Part shown: positions 1 to 10,912 of the stretch, piece by piece
Position numbering within the stretch: position 1 is the stretch's first letter
How the letters are laid out: each line of letters starts with the position of its first letter
From: Saussurea involucrata
Lineage: Eukaryota > Streptophyta > Magnoliopsida > Asterales > Asteraceae
DNA length: 64,000 nucleotides
NCBI GenBank assembly: GCA_033807775.1
Contig: CM066315.1
Location: 8,560,501-8,624,500 of the forward strand
Direction: 5' to 3'
Notes under the pieces: generated by a model
What the model was told of the DNA's origin: nothing
The model's input: the letters and a program-made list of their open reading frames with translations, nothing else
Databases searched by the model: none
Made by a program: the position numbers and the translations under genes

Positions 1-164
1 TCTTCTTCTGTAAAATCATTCTCCATTTTGTTTCTGCTCATTGGACCTTCGGAGAAAGATTTTATCATATTTTCACCATTTTCTCTACTTGAAATAAAGT
101 CAATGAACGCAACAGTCCATTGTTCAAAAACGGAGTCTTTGATCAGCACCGGAGGTAGATTCAT
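1..164 (-). CDS. Copia-type gag N-terminus (partial, runs off left edge)
   Basis: On the minus strand an ATG at 164-162 opens a frame that stays open for 54 codons to the window edge. It begins M-N-L-P-P-V-L and contains E-Q-W, the kind of start seen in short plant Copia Gag proteins, which package the element RNA in cytoplasmic particles. The assignment rests mainly on position: it lies downstream of a primer-binding site and an LTR in the same orientation. No zinc knuckle or catalytic motif is inside the window. The rest of the element lies to the left, so intactness cannot be judged. Confidence 0.45.
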   Translation of the reverse strand, partial: MNLPPVLIKDSVFEQWTVAFIDFISSRENGENMIKSFSEGPMSRNKMENDFTEE

Positions 165-1344
165 GATTGAAAATTTAATCTGAAAAATTCAAACAATTAA
201 CAATTAGTAAAACTCGAAAAAAATTCTAAGTAAGAAACGCGCTAAAGAGGGTAGCGCAAATCTTGAAATGCGCCAAAGAAGGTGGCGCAAAGTGGGAAAT
301 GCGCCAAAGGAAGTGGCGCAATCTGAACTTAGAAAAAAATTCGAACTCTAAAATTCTTCACTGATGCTAGCGCAAAGTATGTAGCAAAATCAAATCAGAT
401 CCTAATTAAGCAAGCAAGCAAGCAGCTTAAACTAATTAAGCAAGCAAGTAACTTAAACTAATTAAGCAAGCAAGCATGTTGGTGGCGCAAAGTTGCTTCA
501 ATCAAGCAAGCAAGTTGGTGAACCAAGCTAGTTAGTAGGTGAACAAACTAATTTTATGGCGTAATTGTTGACTTCTAAGCTCACACACACATAGCTTAAG
601 CATACACTCATGTAGCTAAAAAAAATCAGCGGGTGGCGCAAATTGGCTTCTTCAGGTGGCACAATTCAGCTTCAGTTGGTGGCGCAATGTTGGTCCAGTT
701 GGTGGCGCAAATTGAATTTTGAGGAAGCAGCTATGTTTGACTTTCTTCTTCCATGCGATTGACTTTGAAGAATTGTTGTATGTTGCAAACTAGAATCACA
801 AAACACTTGTAAACAAATGTTAAATTTTGGATCAAAATCAACTACAAACAAATTTTAACAACATCTCAACAACAAAAATGGATCAAAAACTCAGATTTGA
901 ATGATTTTTTACAAGAACAACTCAAGAACACCAAGAACTCAAAATTTTCAAAAATGAGATTTAGACATCAAAACTTGAAACAATCGATTGAATCATGTCT
1001 AAAACATGTTTTTAGAAAGGATTTTGCACAAAAACGAATCAAAATATCAATATTTTGCAAAATCACAATCCAAAAAATATCACAGTAAACTTTTTCTCAA
1101 GAACACCAAATTTTCAAAAATCCTCAAATTTTTGAAATTAGCTCTCGATCCTTGAATAAGATTTGTTCCTCTATTAAAAACGAATTCAACGAGCCCAAGA
1201 ACAAGATCAAATTCACACAAATTTGTAGAAAATCAAGAAAAATAGACTTTCTTGAAAAAATCAAGAAAATCGATCAATTTTTCTTCAAATTCACAAATTT
1301 GATAGATGAATTTGTGTAAATTCTTCACTAGATCTTCAATAACG
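165..1344 (-). other. Long untranslated leader of the Copia element
   Basis: About 1.2 kb between primer site and gag start has no credible gene. Both ends are AT-rich. Within about 236-715 a motif close to GTGGCGCAA recurs at least eight times, and the unit AAGCAAGCAAG recurs around 408-510. The short open frame at 897-1088 is low-complexity Lys/Asn/Gln-rich sequence and is not called. Confidence 0.5.
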
Positions 1345-1357
1345 TGCTCTGATACCA
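1345..1357 (-). promoter_or_regulatory. Primer-binding site (initiator tRNA-Met)
   Basis: On the minus strand this reads TGGTATCAGAGCA, the classic plant retrotransposon primer site complementary to the 3' end of initiator tRNA-Met. It lies two bases inside the LTR that starts at 1360, which fixes the element orientation as minus. Confidence 0.9.
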
Positions 1358-1359
1358 AT

Positions 1360-1578
1360 TGTGTGTCCCAATATGATCAATCAACCAAGAATTCACACAA
1401 GATCTAGAGAGAGAAAGTATGTCTTGATATTCAATAAGCTCCATTTTACAAGATGTGAATTATGCTCTAAGTGTGTTATGGAAATGTTCTAGAATGGTTA
1501 CAAGATTAGCCTAAACAAAGTTATTTATACCTAAGATCTATACAAGACATTAAGCTAAGTTTGACTTTCACTAACACA
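1360..1578 (-). repeat. Short 5' LTR of the left-edge Copia element
   Basis: A 219-bp block runs from TGTGTGTCCC to CTAACACA, ends as TG...CA with a 5-bp inverted terminus (TGTGT/ACACA), and directly abuts the primer site. On the minus strand it carries a TATA-like box (TATAAATAA) at 1521-1529, as expected for the U3 promoter. The second LTR would lie left of the window, so the target duplication cannot be checked. The outer border is inferred from the terminal inverted bases. Confidence 0.65.
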
Positions 1579-1921
1579 TAATACATTGACTTTGACTTTG
1601 ACTTTATCATTAAATCTTGAAGACATATTTTAGACTTAACATTACTCCTTTCAAGTTGGAACAACCTATAAAACCTCTCCTTAAGGACCCCAATCCCTAC
1701 CCAATTATCCTACAAAATATAGTTCCCCTTTCGTCCCCCACTTGCTTTCCAAAGGATTTCGTGAATTGTAACCCACTATTATTGATCTCCTTTCCCACCT
1801 TCACTATATTCGTCCACACAGAACTCCCCTTCGACCCTCTTGATTATTCTTCACACAACCCCCCATCCCACCCATAAATACTCTTAATTACCTTCACCCA
1901 AAGCGCCTTGCTCTCATTATG

Positions 1922-3803
1922 TGTAACATCCCTTAAATACAACAGGACAAGCTTAGCATTAAATCATAACATTTACAAAACTGGGTCCCAAAATTTCATT
2001 ACATCAATCTCGAACTAAGGTTGGCGGAAACAACCTATATACAACTGAGAATAATCTAGCTTCTACAAGTGGCACTTGCACTATCTCTAGCTGCATCTGT
2101 ACTCTATCTTGCTCTTGCTCACTTACCTGAGTCTCCTACTATTTGCTTACTTGAAAAGGTTTTAGTTTTGAAAAACGAGGGTTAGACCATGAGGTCTAGT
2201 GAGTCCCCTCTATAAACAGCGTACATCAACATTATAAAATCATTTTATAAAACTTTTAACATCTTCCACATAAGCATCAAACATGATACTATACAGTGTT
2301 TAAGGATCACATCTCTAACCGCGATCGGGGCCCAAGCAGACTCCCCTCTCGCCTCATATCGGGGCCCAAGCAGACTCCCCTCTATCCGAGTAGGAAGGAA
2401 ACGAATTCCCTCCTACAAGCTAGTCACATATCCGAGTAGGAAGAAAATGAATTCCCTCCTACAAGCTCATCACAAAAGCCCAAGGGATCATCGGATCCCG
2501 AGGTGCTCAGATCCCACTGTGCAGACCGACTTCACATAACATACACATAGCATAACGTAAATCACAAGTGTGAAATCTTGGCACATCATTTCATATCGCT
2601 AAAATCCGTCTTTCAAAATAAAACGTACATTTCATGGAGAACATACGTAACAGTTGTAAAACAGTTCATGCTCGTAAACGAACCATAATCAGAAAAGCGT
2701 GTAACTTTCATTTCGGTAAAGATCATGTAAAATAACATGGCATTCCCACACAATCACTTTCTTTGGAAAACACGTAAAATCACGTATTTTAGTTAGAAAA
2801 ACTCACCTGATGCGCTCACTTTCCTTTCCTACACTGTTCCTGACTTCCAATCGATTTACCTGAGAAATGAATAAAGTACCATTGCTCAGATCCTAAACCA
2901 GCTTTCCGGACACTATCCGGGTTCAACTTACCTGCTACTAACTCTTACCGGATGCCTGCTACTTATCGGGCACCCACCCTTACCGGGTACAACTACTTAC
3001 CGGTCAACATCACAACTCGAACAACTTACCGGGTAACTTACACAACTCGGTCAACTTACCGGAACTCCACTTACCGAATCACACACTTACCGGATCACTA
3101 GACTTACCGGAACTCCACGCCCCTTACCGGGTACGAGGACTTACCGGGTACTATGCACACGGTAACCCAACTCACCCGGTAAGAGTGTTTGTCCGGTAAC
3201 TCCACTAGGCTTTCTACCAGGGAACACCCAACCTACCCGGTAACTACTGAACACCCGGGAAGCTCCCTGTGTCCGGTAACTACGAACTGGACAAAACCCA
3301 CTTCACCAAAATGATTAGAATCTGGTTTTCTGCCATTTCCTTGATTAGACAACTGTTGGGGTTCATTCCCCAACCTGAAACACTTACTTAAACTCACTTA
3401 TTACCTCTGAATCGATGCATAATAATCAAAACCCCAAAATCCTCCTTTAATGGCATTAAGGTGAAGAACACAATGAAACTTATAGTTTTACATCAAAATC
3501 TTAGACAACACAGAAAAGAAATCATGAAATAGCAGGGAGAAGAGTTCTGGATGAATTTACCTTCAGTGATTACTTCCACAAATCTGATTTCTCCCAATTG
3601 TTTGTTCTTCTCTTCCCTTTTCTTCTTCTTGCCGCCAAACACTCCAACAAGAAAATGATACTGATTTAATTAAATGATGCCCTAGGGATTTGGAGCAATT
3701 TATACTTCTCATAAATTGCCAACAAGTCCCTCAACTCCAACTTCCATTTCTTAGACTTCGGCCACCAAACTTTCACATTTTGATCGAAAACCCGGTTGTT
3801 ACA
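1922..3803 (-). mobile_element. Solo LTR of a Tekay-like Gypsy element
   Basis: The block starts TGTAACATCC and ends GGTTGTTACA, an inverted terminus, and is flanked by the 5-bp target duplication TTATG at 1917-1921 and 3804-3808. It holds no coding sequence. It shares with the full element at 8700-21536 the palindrome TAGACC-N4-GGTCTA (2183-2198) in the same orientation, and the same layout. From 2890 to 3300 it carries many degenerate copies of CTTACCGG. A solo LTR arises by recombination between the two LTRs of a complete element. Confidence 0.9.
2883..3300. repeat. Degenerate CTTACCGG-type repeats inside the solo LTR
   Basis: Dozens of short units built on CTTACCGG or ACCCGGTAA recur irregularly. 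The Tekay element LTRs carry a different array, based on ATCCGGACAAC, at the matching place. Confidence 0.8.
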
Positions 3804-3990
3804 TTATGAAACCTCCACCACCACTTTCCAATCAACCCCCAATTAGCCTCTTTAAGTCCACCAATGTTCAACCCTCCCTTCCCAAACGAGCCCAAAGTTT
3901 TTGTTGTTGTTTTGCTTGGTTATCTATCTTTACCCATGATGTTCCATAAAACTCAAGGGTACCCCTTGGTAGCCATGAGTAGGGGTAGTA

Positions 3991-4375
3991 TACTTTGTGT
4001 TATGGAATAAAACATCTTTATAAACAACAAATGAGATTATGATTAGAGCATCTTTATCAAAAAATGGTATTTTAGTCATTTACCATAAAATTAATTTAAA
4101 TCCTAAAGTCATATTTTGTGAACCAAATAGACATATTTTAATTTATTTGACAGATTTCATTTCAATATTGTCAACAAAACAGGTGGTCAAACTTGACAAC
4201 ATCCCATTTGATTTATTTCTAAGTCAAATTTATTTGATAGACTCAATTTTATCTAACAACATTTTGCGAACCAAACGCCACAATTATTAATTTTGTAACG
4301 GCTCGTCACATATGGATAGAAAATTAGACTTGTGAACTCTTTATAAACTCAAAGTTATAAAATACCAATAACTTA
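3991..4375. other. No recognisable feature
   Basis: AT-rich sequence. The open frame at 4039-4290 resembles nothing I know and has the composition of non-coding DNA. Confidence 0.5.
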
Positions 4376-4735
4376 GAGCATCTCCAATCGTACGCCAAAA
4401 TCAAGTTTTTGCCGGTTCTTTCACTCAAATCATCCAGCAAACGGCAAAAGAAAATGCCGGCCGTTCAATTGCTACGGCAAATATGCAGTGTGAATTTGAC
4501 ACGCCAATATGGTGGATCCCACCACTTTCTCTTAAAAGTATTATTATTTAATTAATAAATATTTTAACTTATATATATTAATAGCAAATAGTAAATGAAA
4601 TAATGTTATTTTAATGTGGTGTCCACAAATTTGGTGTTTTTTTAGAGTATGGTTGGAGTTGAGGGTTTTTTTTTGGTGTTGGGTCCACCATAATTTGTGT
4701 TTTGGTGTTTTTTTGTGTCAATGTTGGAGATGCTC
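4376..4735. mobile_element. Harbinger-type MITE, 360 bp
   Basis: The ends are perfect inverted copies of GAGCATCTCCAA, flanked by TTA on both sides (4373-4375 and 4736-4738), which is the target preference of PIF/Harbinger elements. There is no coding capacity. Confidence 0.85.
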
Positions 4736-5008
4736 TTAGACGATTGTTTTTAGTTGATTTAAGGATATTGGCTAGTTTGTTGCTTTAGACACGTTCGACG
4801 AGGTTTGTCTCACCATAGTGATGGCACAAGGATCACATACACTTTATAACCTCTAAGGCCAAAAGTAGCCGATGAACACAATAAATTTTGAGATAACTTC
4901 AAATTATGGTGAAAGTTATAAGAAATTCACAAATCTAAATTTTTATTCAGGTTGTTACAAATATTTGTAATGAAATGTTTTATCTTAATTTTTGTAAAAA
5001 AAGTATTA

Positions 5009-6058
5009 GAGCATCCACAACAATGAAATTTCAAGACAATTTCTAAAATGACACCTCATCGCCATATCAGTTTTGCAATTATCTTGAAATTATCCTCCAC
5101 AACAATGAAATTTCAACCACTTTCTAAAATGACACCTCATCATAAAAAACTATAATTTAATCAAATAATAACAAAACTACAATTAAATATTATTTGCTAT
5201 AACTTAATACGAAATATTTTATTAATTAAATAATTATAATAAACTAAAATAAATTAAATAAACTAAATATTTAATAAGTAAAAATATTTCATTAATCGTC
5301 ATTTTCTTCTTCTCTAAATCTTTACCAAATCTCTTCAATCAAATTTGATTATAAACAATGATTCGCTGACCGAATACCTTCTTGTAATTGATTTTGGAGA
5401 TAGTTTTTCGTACTCAGTAAGTATGTATGAGAGATTTGAGGCGTAGTTATTAGTAAAATTAACATCATCGTTTATATCATCAAATTGACGAATATAAATA
5501 TGACGTTAATCTTCGACGATCATGTTGTGCATGATTATACATGCTCTCATTATTTCCCACAACGGAAAAATCGGAAAATGATCATGAAATTGATGGAAAT
5601 GGATCTCACAACAATAAGCGAACCACAACGGAGATTGTACGAACATCAACTTGAAAAACTTATAAACGAACAATAATGTATTTTTATGTGTTAAGTTTGT
5701 ATTTTTTTAATATGTAATTTATTTTATTGTATTTTAATATAAATTATATTTTGCATTTTTTAATATTTATTAACAAAAAAAATTATTCATACATTTTTTC
5801 ATAAACATACTTTACAAAACATCACAAAACATGATTTGACATAAAAAAAATTCTAATTTAGAAATTATTCCATACAGTTTCTTATATTATTCACTGTCAC
5901 ATCAGCAAAAAGTACTGATTTGACATTTGCAAATTAACAAAACCAATTTCTAATTTAGCAATCATACTCGCAACAACCATAATTTATAAAATAAAAAACA
6001 TACGTGACACATTTGCAATCCATATAAAATCTATATGAAATCCTTATTGTGGATGCTC
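5009..6058. mobile_element. Harbinger-type element, 1.05 kb, with remnant ORF
   Basis: The terminal inverted repeat begins GAGCATCCACAA and is flanked by TTA at 5006-5008 and 6059-6061. It is larger than a typical MITE and holds the tail of an ORF1-like protein (next entry), so it looks like a deletion derivative of a longer Harbinger element. Most of the interior is AT-rich. Confidence 0.85.
5485..5676 (+). pseudogene. Harbinger ORF1 (SANT/NAM-associated) C-terminal remnant
   Basis: The last part of this frame reads M-E-M-D-L-T-T-I-S-E-P-Q-R-R, with a Lys/Met/Glu-rich helical lead-in. This matches the general form of the C-terminal tail of plant Harbinger ORF1-like proteins. The SANT domain is missing, and the frame upstream is short and AT-rich. 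It is probably a leftover from the deleted parent element. Confidence 0.4.
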
Positions 6059-6129
6059 TTATATTTGTAAAAGAAATTAAGTATTTGAAAAAATAATCTA
6101 TTCATAATAACATTTAGATATACTTTCTA

Positions 6130-6343
6130 GGGAAATTAATTAAAATACCCTAACTTTGACCATGACTTACCAAAATACCTTAAATCTCGACAGGTTTACC
6201 AAAATGCCATAAATTTTCACGGTGGGCCACGCAATCGCGGGCCCCATCCCACGTGTCAAACGGTTTTGGCCAAATATCCCGCGGAGGTCCCTCAAGAAAG
6301 CCCGCGGTACAGGTTTGCTCCCTGCCCGCGGAGGTTGCCCGCG
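6130..6343 (+). repeat. MULE1 left terminal inverted repeat
   Basis: About 214 bp, inverted relative to 23478-23691 with scattered substitutions. It is rich in CCCGCG and contains the palindrome GCCCGCGATCGCGGG just inside. Confidence 0.9.
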
Positions 6344-6384
6344 ATCGCGGGATAACCCGCCACGCGTCGACGTAGGGTTAACCC

Positions 6385-6997
6385 ATGGTTCTAAATAACT
6401 CGTTATGGCGTCAAGGCTTGGGGTCGCCGCCACGTTAACCCCTGTGGCTCCACCTTAAGGCTTGACTTGCATTGTAACGCGTTATGGCACGTTATGGCGA
6501 GTTACGATGCGTTACAACGCGTTACGACACAACATTTTGTAAGGCGTGAGATTATTTTTAATATATAAACAAATGATAACTGTTTATGCAACCTAAGACT
6601 TAAATACACATTTAAAGGAAACTTGAAACTAAAAAACCCAAAATTGGTAAATATTTACTTCCATTCTCGTACACGAAGAGTCGAACGTAAATTCTTGGAA
6701 AATTGAAGAAGGTAGTGAGTAGAGATTCAAGAAATTTCTCCCGATTTTACACTCTTGATATAATTTTCCATAAGCTCTATAGATTTGGTATCAATTGTCT
6801 TTTTTATTACTTTACATGAATTTGTTTTGTGCTACGTTATTATTCTATACACTAGCACACAAGTGTGTATCTATGTGTATACGTATATATATGCCGCCTT
6901 AAGGCACGCCTTGTAAAACGCCGTGGTCTCGCCGTAACTTGTAAGGCTTGAGGCTTGACCTCACCGCCACGCCACGCCTCACGTCATTTAGAACCTT
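6385..6997. mobile_element. 613-bp inverted-repeat element inside MULE1
   Basis: The ends read ATGGTTCTAAAT and ATTTAGAACCTT, with imperfect inverted similarity continuing inward (GGCGTCAAGGCTTG against GTGAGGTCAAGCCTC). The 10-bp palindrome GGGTTAACCC lies on both sides (6375-6384 and 6998-7007) and is probably the target duplication. Multiple GTTATGGC/GTTACGAC units occur at 6478-6530. There is no gene. Confidence 0.65.
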
Positions 6998-7185
6998 GGG
7001 TTAACCCTAAATTTTTTTAATGCACACCAACCCCCCCCCCCCAACCCTAATTGTCGCCGCAAGTATAATAAGAGAGGGTGGGGGACCAAACGACCACCAT
7101 TCTCTTCTAAACTTAAAAAAATAAACTCTCCTCTCCCAAACTTTCTCAATTTTATCGTGTGGAATACGCGCTCGGGTTTTTGAAG

Positions 7186-7206
7186 ATGGCTCGTGTTACT
7201 CGTTTG
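7186..7206 (+). other. Possible short first exon of a MULE1 gene
   Basis: An ATG opens a seven-codon stretch (M-A-R-V-T-R-L) that runs straight into GTAAGT, a consensus splice donor, downstream of a pyrimidine-rich leader. A continuation could be the open frame ending near 8742. This rests only on start and donor motifs. Confidence 0.3.
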
Positions 7207-7429
7207 GTAAGTTTTCTTAAGTTTTTTGTTCTTTTCTTGTATGTTGTTATTTTAAGTTAAGATATATGATATGTATGTTGTTAGAGTGTTTTTTGTTCTT
7301 TTCTTGTTATATGTTTGAATATGATATTTGTTCTATGTTTAAATTTTAAAATATATGATATGTATGTTTTTATGTTTGAATGTGATATTTGTATGTTATA
7401 ATATGATATTTGTATGTTGTTATAGATGT

Positions 7430-7825
7430 TAGAGTATTTTTATAAAAATAAATGTTAAGATTGTTTTTTATAAAAAAATGTTAAGATTGTGTTTTTTATA
7501 AAAAAATGTTAAGATGGTGTTTTTTATAAAAAAAATGTTAAGAGTGTTTTTTATAAAAAATGTTAAGATGGTGTTTTTTATAAAAAAAAAATGTTAAAAT
7601 GACGTTTTTTATATAAAAAAAAGGATGTTAAAGTGTTTTTTATAAAAATAATTCTTAAGAGTGTGTTTTTATAAAAAAAAATGGTAAAGTGTTTTTTATA
7701 AAAATAAATGTTAGAGTTGTTTATAAAAATAATTCTTAAGAGTGTTTTTTATAAAAAAAAAAAAGATGTTAAAGTGTTTGTTATAAAAAAAAATGTTAAA
7801 GTGTTTTTAAAAAAAATGTTAAGAA
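7430..7825. repeat. AT-rich tandem repeats (TTTTTTATAAAAAAATGTTAAG type)
   Basis: About fifteen irregular units of roughly 25 bp, each a run of T, then TATAAAAA, then ATGTTAAGA. Likely slippage-generated intronic DNA. Confidence 0.8.
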
Positions 7826-8150
7826 TGACAATTTAGGTCCCTAAACTTTGGTGCATGACAACTTAGGTCCCTAAACTTTTAAGAATGACAACTTAGGTCC
7901 CATAACCTTTGGTGAATGACAATTTAGGTCCCTAAACTTTGGTGCATGACAACTTAGGTCCCTAAACTTTGGTGCATGACAACTTATGTCCCTAAACTTT
8001 GGTGAATGACAACTTAGGTCCCCTAACTTTGGTGAATGACAACTTAGGTCCCTAAACTTTGGTGCATGACAACTTAGGTCCCTAAACTTTTAAGAATGAC
8101 AACTTAGGTCCCCTAACTTTGGTGAATAACAACTTAGGTCCCTAATCTTC
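7826..8150. repeat. 30-bp minisatellite (ACTTAGGTCCCTAAACTTTG)
   Basis: About eleven head-to-tail copies of a 30-bp unit containing GACAACTTAGGTCCCTAAAC with few substitutions. Confidence 0.9.
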
Positions 8151-8479
8151 TTTTGAATATTAAATAGGCTTCACATGCCACACTCAAATTCATTTTGGCC
8201 TCTTGCCACATGTATCAATAAATAACACTATTATATATTGAAATAAAATAAACCGCAACATATCTATTTGGATTTTGTCAAACGGGTGTAAATAGCCCTA
8301 AGGTATGTCGGGATTTAAGCAATCCTTGTGATTCCCCTGCTACCTGGAAGTCCAATAGATTGAGTGATTTATTTTCTAAAACTAAAACAAACGAATAATT
8401 ATCAACACAATAAACCAAACAAGCAAAAACATCTATATATAACACTAACTATAACATCCGTGAATGACTATGTAGAGGG

Positions 8480-8699
8480 ATTTATTTCACATTGACTTGA
8501 CGTTAAAGTGCAAAGTTGGCTACATGGTGGAGTTAAGAGACCGCTTCAGGGGATTAGGTGATCGCGCAGCTACCCTTGAGGACATCTTTAGAGGGACACC
8601 TTTCGGTCCATGGATGGATCTGAGTTACTCTGGTGGCGACCCCACGCTAGTCCACATGTTTCTACAGTTCGAGGTCGAGGTCGAGAATGGTGAGCCGGA
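8480..8699 (+). pseudogene. Unidentified MULE1 gene fragment, cut by the Gypsy insertion
   Basis: An open frame runs to the insertion point and reads ...E-D-I-F-R-G-T-P-F-G-P-W-M-D-L..., followed by an acidic tail. The F-G-P-W-(L/M)-D-L core recalls the domain found before Ulp1-like proteases in plant transposon proteins, but I cannot confirm this. The frame resumes beyond the Gypsy element at 21542 with codons reading P-E-E-M-H-F-D-F-F-D-H, consistent with one interrupted gene. It ends there at a stop about 26 codons later. Function unknown. Confidence 0.35.
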
Positions 8700-9059
8700 T
8701 GTAACGACCCACTCCAAACATACCAAAATAAGATGCAATTAATATAAATATCGCCAAAACATGGCCCAAGTTCACACCATCAAAGTTCCAAAATTGGGTT
8801 TGCGGAAATAACCCTAGTTACAACTGAGAGTTTCTAAGCAAGAAAAGTAAGGAAAGGTCTACTAAGTTAATCCACGCCCGTTCACTCTTTCTCCTTCCCA
8901 CTAGTGGAGTCGCTTCTAACCTGCTTACCTGAAAAAGGTTCAGTTTGAAAATGCGAGGGTTAGACCATAAGGTCTAGTGAGGTCCCTCAGCTACAACCAC
9001 ACCACAACATTCATATAAAGGAGTTTTTAGATATATAAATCAACAAGAAGTTGGGCGAA

Positions 9060-9370
9060 TAACATTCCCCAGATAGTCCACGTTCAAACACGTCATATGG
9101 GACACACCCCCCATAAATATAAATCGTGCTATATCATATGGGTCACACCCCCCATATATAGCATACCCCGCCGCATGGGACACCCCCCCATGTACATCGT
9201 ATCGTCTCACATGGGACACCCCCCCCATGTATAACACATCGTGCATATGAGACACCCCCCCCCCATGTATAGCACCTCATGCATATGGGACACACCCCCC
9301 ATACACAATAATAACCACCGCATCATATGGGACACACCCTCCCATATATATATATATATATATATATCAC
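9060..9370. repeat. CATATGGGACACACCCCCC repeat array in LTR
   Basis: About eight units of roughly 30 bp with C-runs of six to nine bases, ending in a TA dinucleotide run. The partner LTR has the same array at 20285-20580 with different run lengths. Confidence 0.85.
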
Positions 9371-9547
9371 ATCATGCATAAGAAATTCATATGCAACATA
9401 CCTTAAATAAGCATGCATGTACGAGTAACAACAAGTACCATCTAGCTTAGTTAGAAAAACTCACCTGATGCTCTTACTTTTCTCCTCTAAGCTGGTTTCG
9501 ACTCCCAAACGACTTCCCTGAACGTACAGGCAAAAATATAAGCTAAG

Positions 9548-9745
9548 TCATCTAATTATCCGGACACAGCAATTGTCCGGACAACTCGCCTATCCGGACA
9601 ACCTACCCATCCGGACAACACTTCTATCCGGACAACCCTCCTATCAGGACAACATACCCATCCGGACAACACACTCATCCGGACAACACTTCTATCCAGA
9701 CAACATACCCATCCGGACAACACACTCATCCAGACAACACAATAT
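9548..9745. repeat. ATCCGGACAAC tandem array in LTR
   Basis: More than ten units of 15-18 bp, each with a CCGGACAAC core. Equivalent array at 20762-20960 in the other LTR. Confidence 0.85.
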
Positions 9746-10322
9746 CCGGGTGCTTACCCGGACACCTTCTTCTATTGAAGGTTTCCGGACGGGGCGCTGT
9801 TCGAGTTTTTCACTCAAAAATCCCGTCCTGAGCTCCGCCAAAGCAACGATTAGGCAATAACAACTACCAAAAACGTACTAGAACCAAACCCCACAATATA
9901 CATCCATAAAAACATATACTAGAGGAGTTTAAACCTTCCACAAGAGTTTTGGCATTACTTTTATCAAACTAAACTTCTCAATACTCTACAATCAACAACC
10001 GGATTAAATGGAGTAATGGATTGAGAGTTTACCTGCTCAAATGCTTGCCAGAAACGAATTCCCCAACAATCCTTCTTCTGATTTCCAACACCAAGCTCCT
10101 TCTTCTCCCAAAATCCACAAGAGCCCCCAAAACCCTCCTCTCTTTCTTTTCTCCAAGAACACAGCCGACACACACATATTTTCAGCCAAAATGGAATGTT
10201 TCTAGGGTTTTGTGCCCTTATATACCTCATCCCAATTATTAACAAATAGCCCCTCAACTTCCATCTTATTACATTTCCACCACAAGGCTTGAAACTCTTT
10301 TTATTTGGACACGGTTACTACA

Positions 10323-10340
10323 ACACTCCCCCCTCAAAAG
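10323..10340 (-). promoter_or_regulatory. Polypurine tract of the Tekay-type element
   Basis: On the minus strand the bases just before the 3' LTR read CTTTTGAGGGGGGAGTG, a plus-strand primer sequence in the expected position. Confidence 0.85.
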
Positions 10341-10912
10341 AATTCCGTCCCCGGAATTCCATTCTCGAAAAGATGAGGGTACCTGGACATCATATCCGAT
10401 TCCACCTCCCACGTAGCCTCTCTCCCTTTATGGTATCTCCACTGAACCTTTACTAGACGAACCTCTTTATTCCTCGTCTTCCGGACCTTACTGTCCACGA
10501 TCTCTATTGGTTCCTCCACGAACGTCAATTTCTCGTCAATACTGACATCTTCCAACGGAATGGCCACATCGGACTCGGCCAAACATTTCTTCAAGTTCGA
10601 CACATGAAACGTCGAATGAATTCTGCTTAGTTCCTCCGGCAACTCCAACCTGTACGCCACCTCTCCCACACGCTTGGTGATGGCGAATGGTCCGACGTAC
10701 CTTGGTTTTAGTTTCCCCTTCTTTCCAAATCGGACCACTCCCTTCCACGGTGATACTTTGAGCATCACCTTATCCCCTACCGCGAATTCGATTGGTTTTC
10801 TTCTCTTATTCGCGTACGCTCTTTGACGATCCTGAGCCACCTTCAATCTTTCCCTGATCACACTGATCTTGTCAGTCGTTAATTGCACGATTTCCGGCCC
10901 TGTCAACTGCTT
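10334..10912 (-). pseudogene. Gypsy integrase C-terminus with chromodomain-like tail
   Basis: This is the end of the polyprotein, about 190 residues. It contains the G-K-L-K-P-R-Y-V-G-P-F motif of the integrase C-terminal DNA-binding region, then L-V-K-V-Q-W-R-Y-H-K-G and A-T-W-E. The latter is a chromodomain-like segment typical of Tekay/Del chromoviruses, thought to guide insertion into heterochromatin. The segment is separated from the rest of integrase by the nested Copia at 10913-15362, so it cannot be translated as part of pol. Confidence 0.9.

Larger units (their letters stand above)
1579..3990 (-). pseudogene. LINE (non-LTR) reverse-transcriptase ORF remnant, split by a solo LTR
   Basis: Minus-strand reading at 3809-3900 gives a stretch with G-G-L-N-I-G-G-L-K and K-W-W-W-R-F. 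Reading at 1617-1916 gives L-W-V-K-V-I-K-S-I-Y-G-W-D-G-G followed by K-E-R-F-Y-R-L-F. These are hallmarks of the region just after the reverse-transcriptase domain of plant L1-type LINEs. The two pieces are consecutive in the family and are separated here only by the 1.9-kb LTR at 1922-3803. Stops and frameshifts are present, so this is dead. The right border is vague, because similarity fades beyond about 3990. Confidence 0.75.
8700..10322 (-). repeat. 3' LTR of the Tekay-type element
   Basis: Runs TGTAACGACC...TTACTACA, 1623 bp. It contains the conserved palindrome TAGACC-N4-GGTCTA at 8961-8976, an array of CATATGGGACACACCCCCC units with a TA microsatellite at 9060-9370, and an ATCCGGACAAC array at 9548-9745. 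It differs from the right LTR by numerous substitutions and small indels, so the insertion is not very recent. Confidence 0.95.

Noticed and set aside
1617..1877. 86-codon plus-strand Pro-rich frame
   Set aside because: It is antisense to recognisable LINE sequence on the minus strand.
6167..6433. Minus-strand frame with Arg/Pro-rich sequence, similar to frames at 23436-23651 and 30470-30667
   Set aside because: All three lie in MULE terminal inverted repeats and result from CCCGCG-rich DNA.
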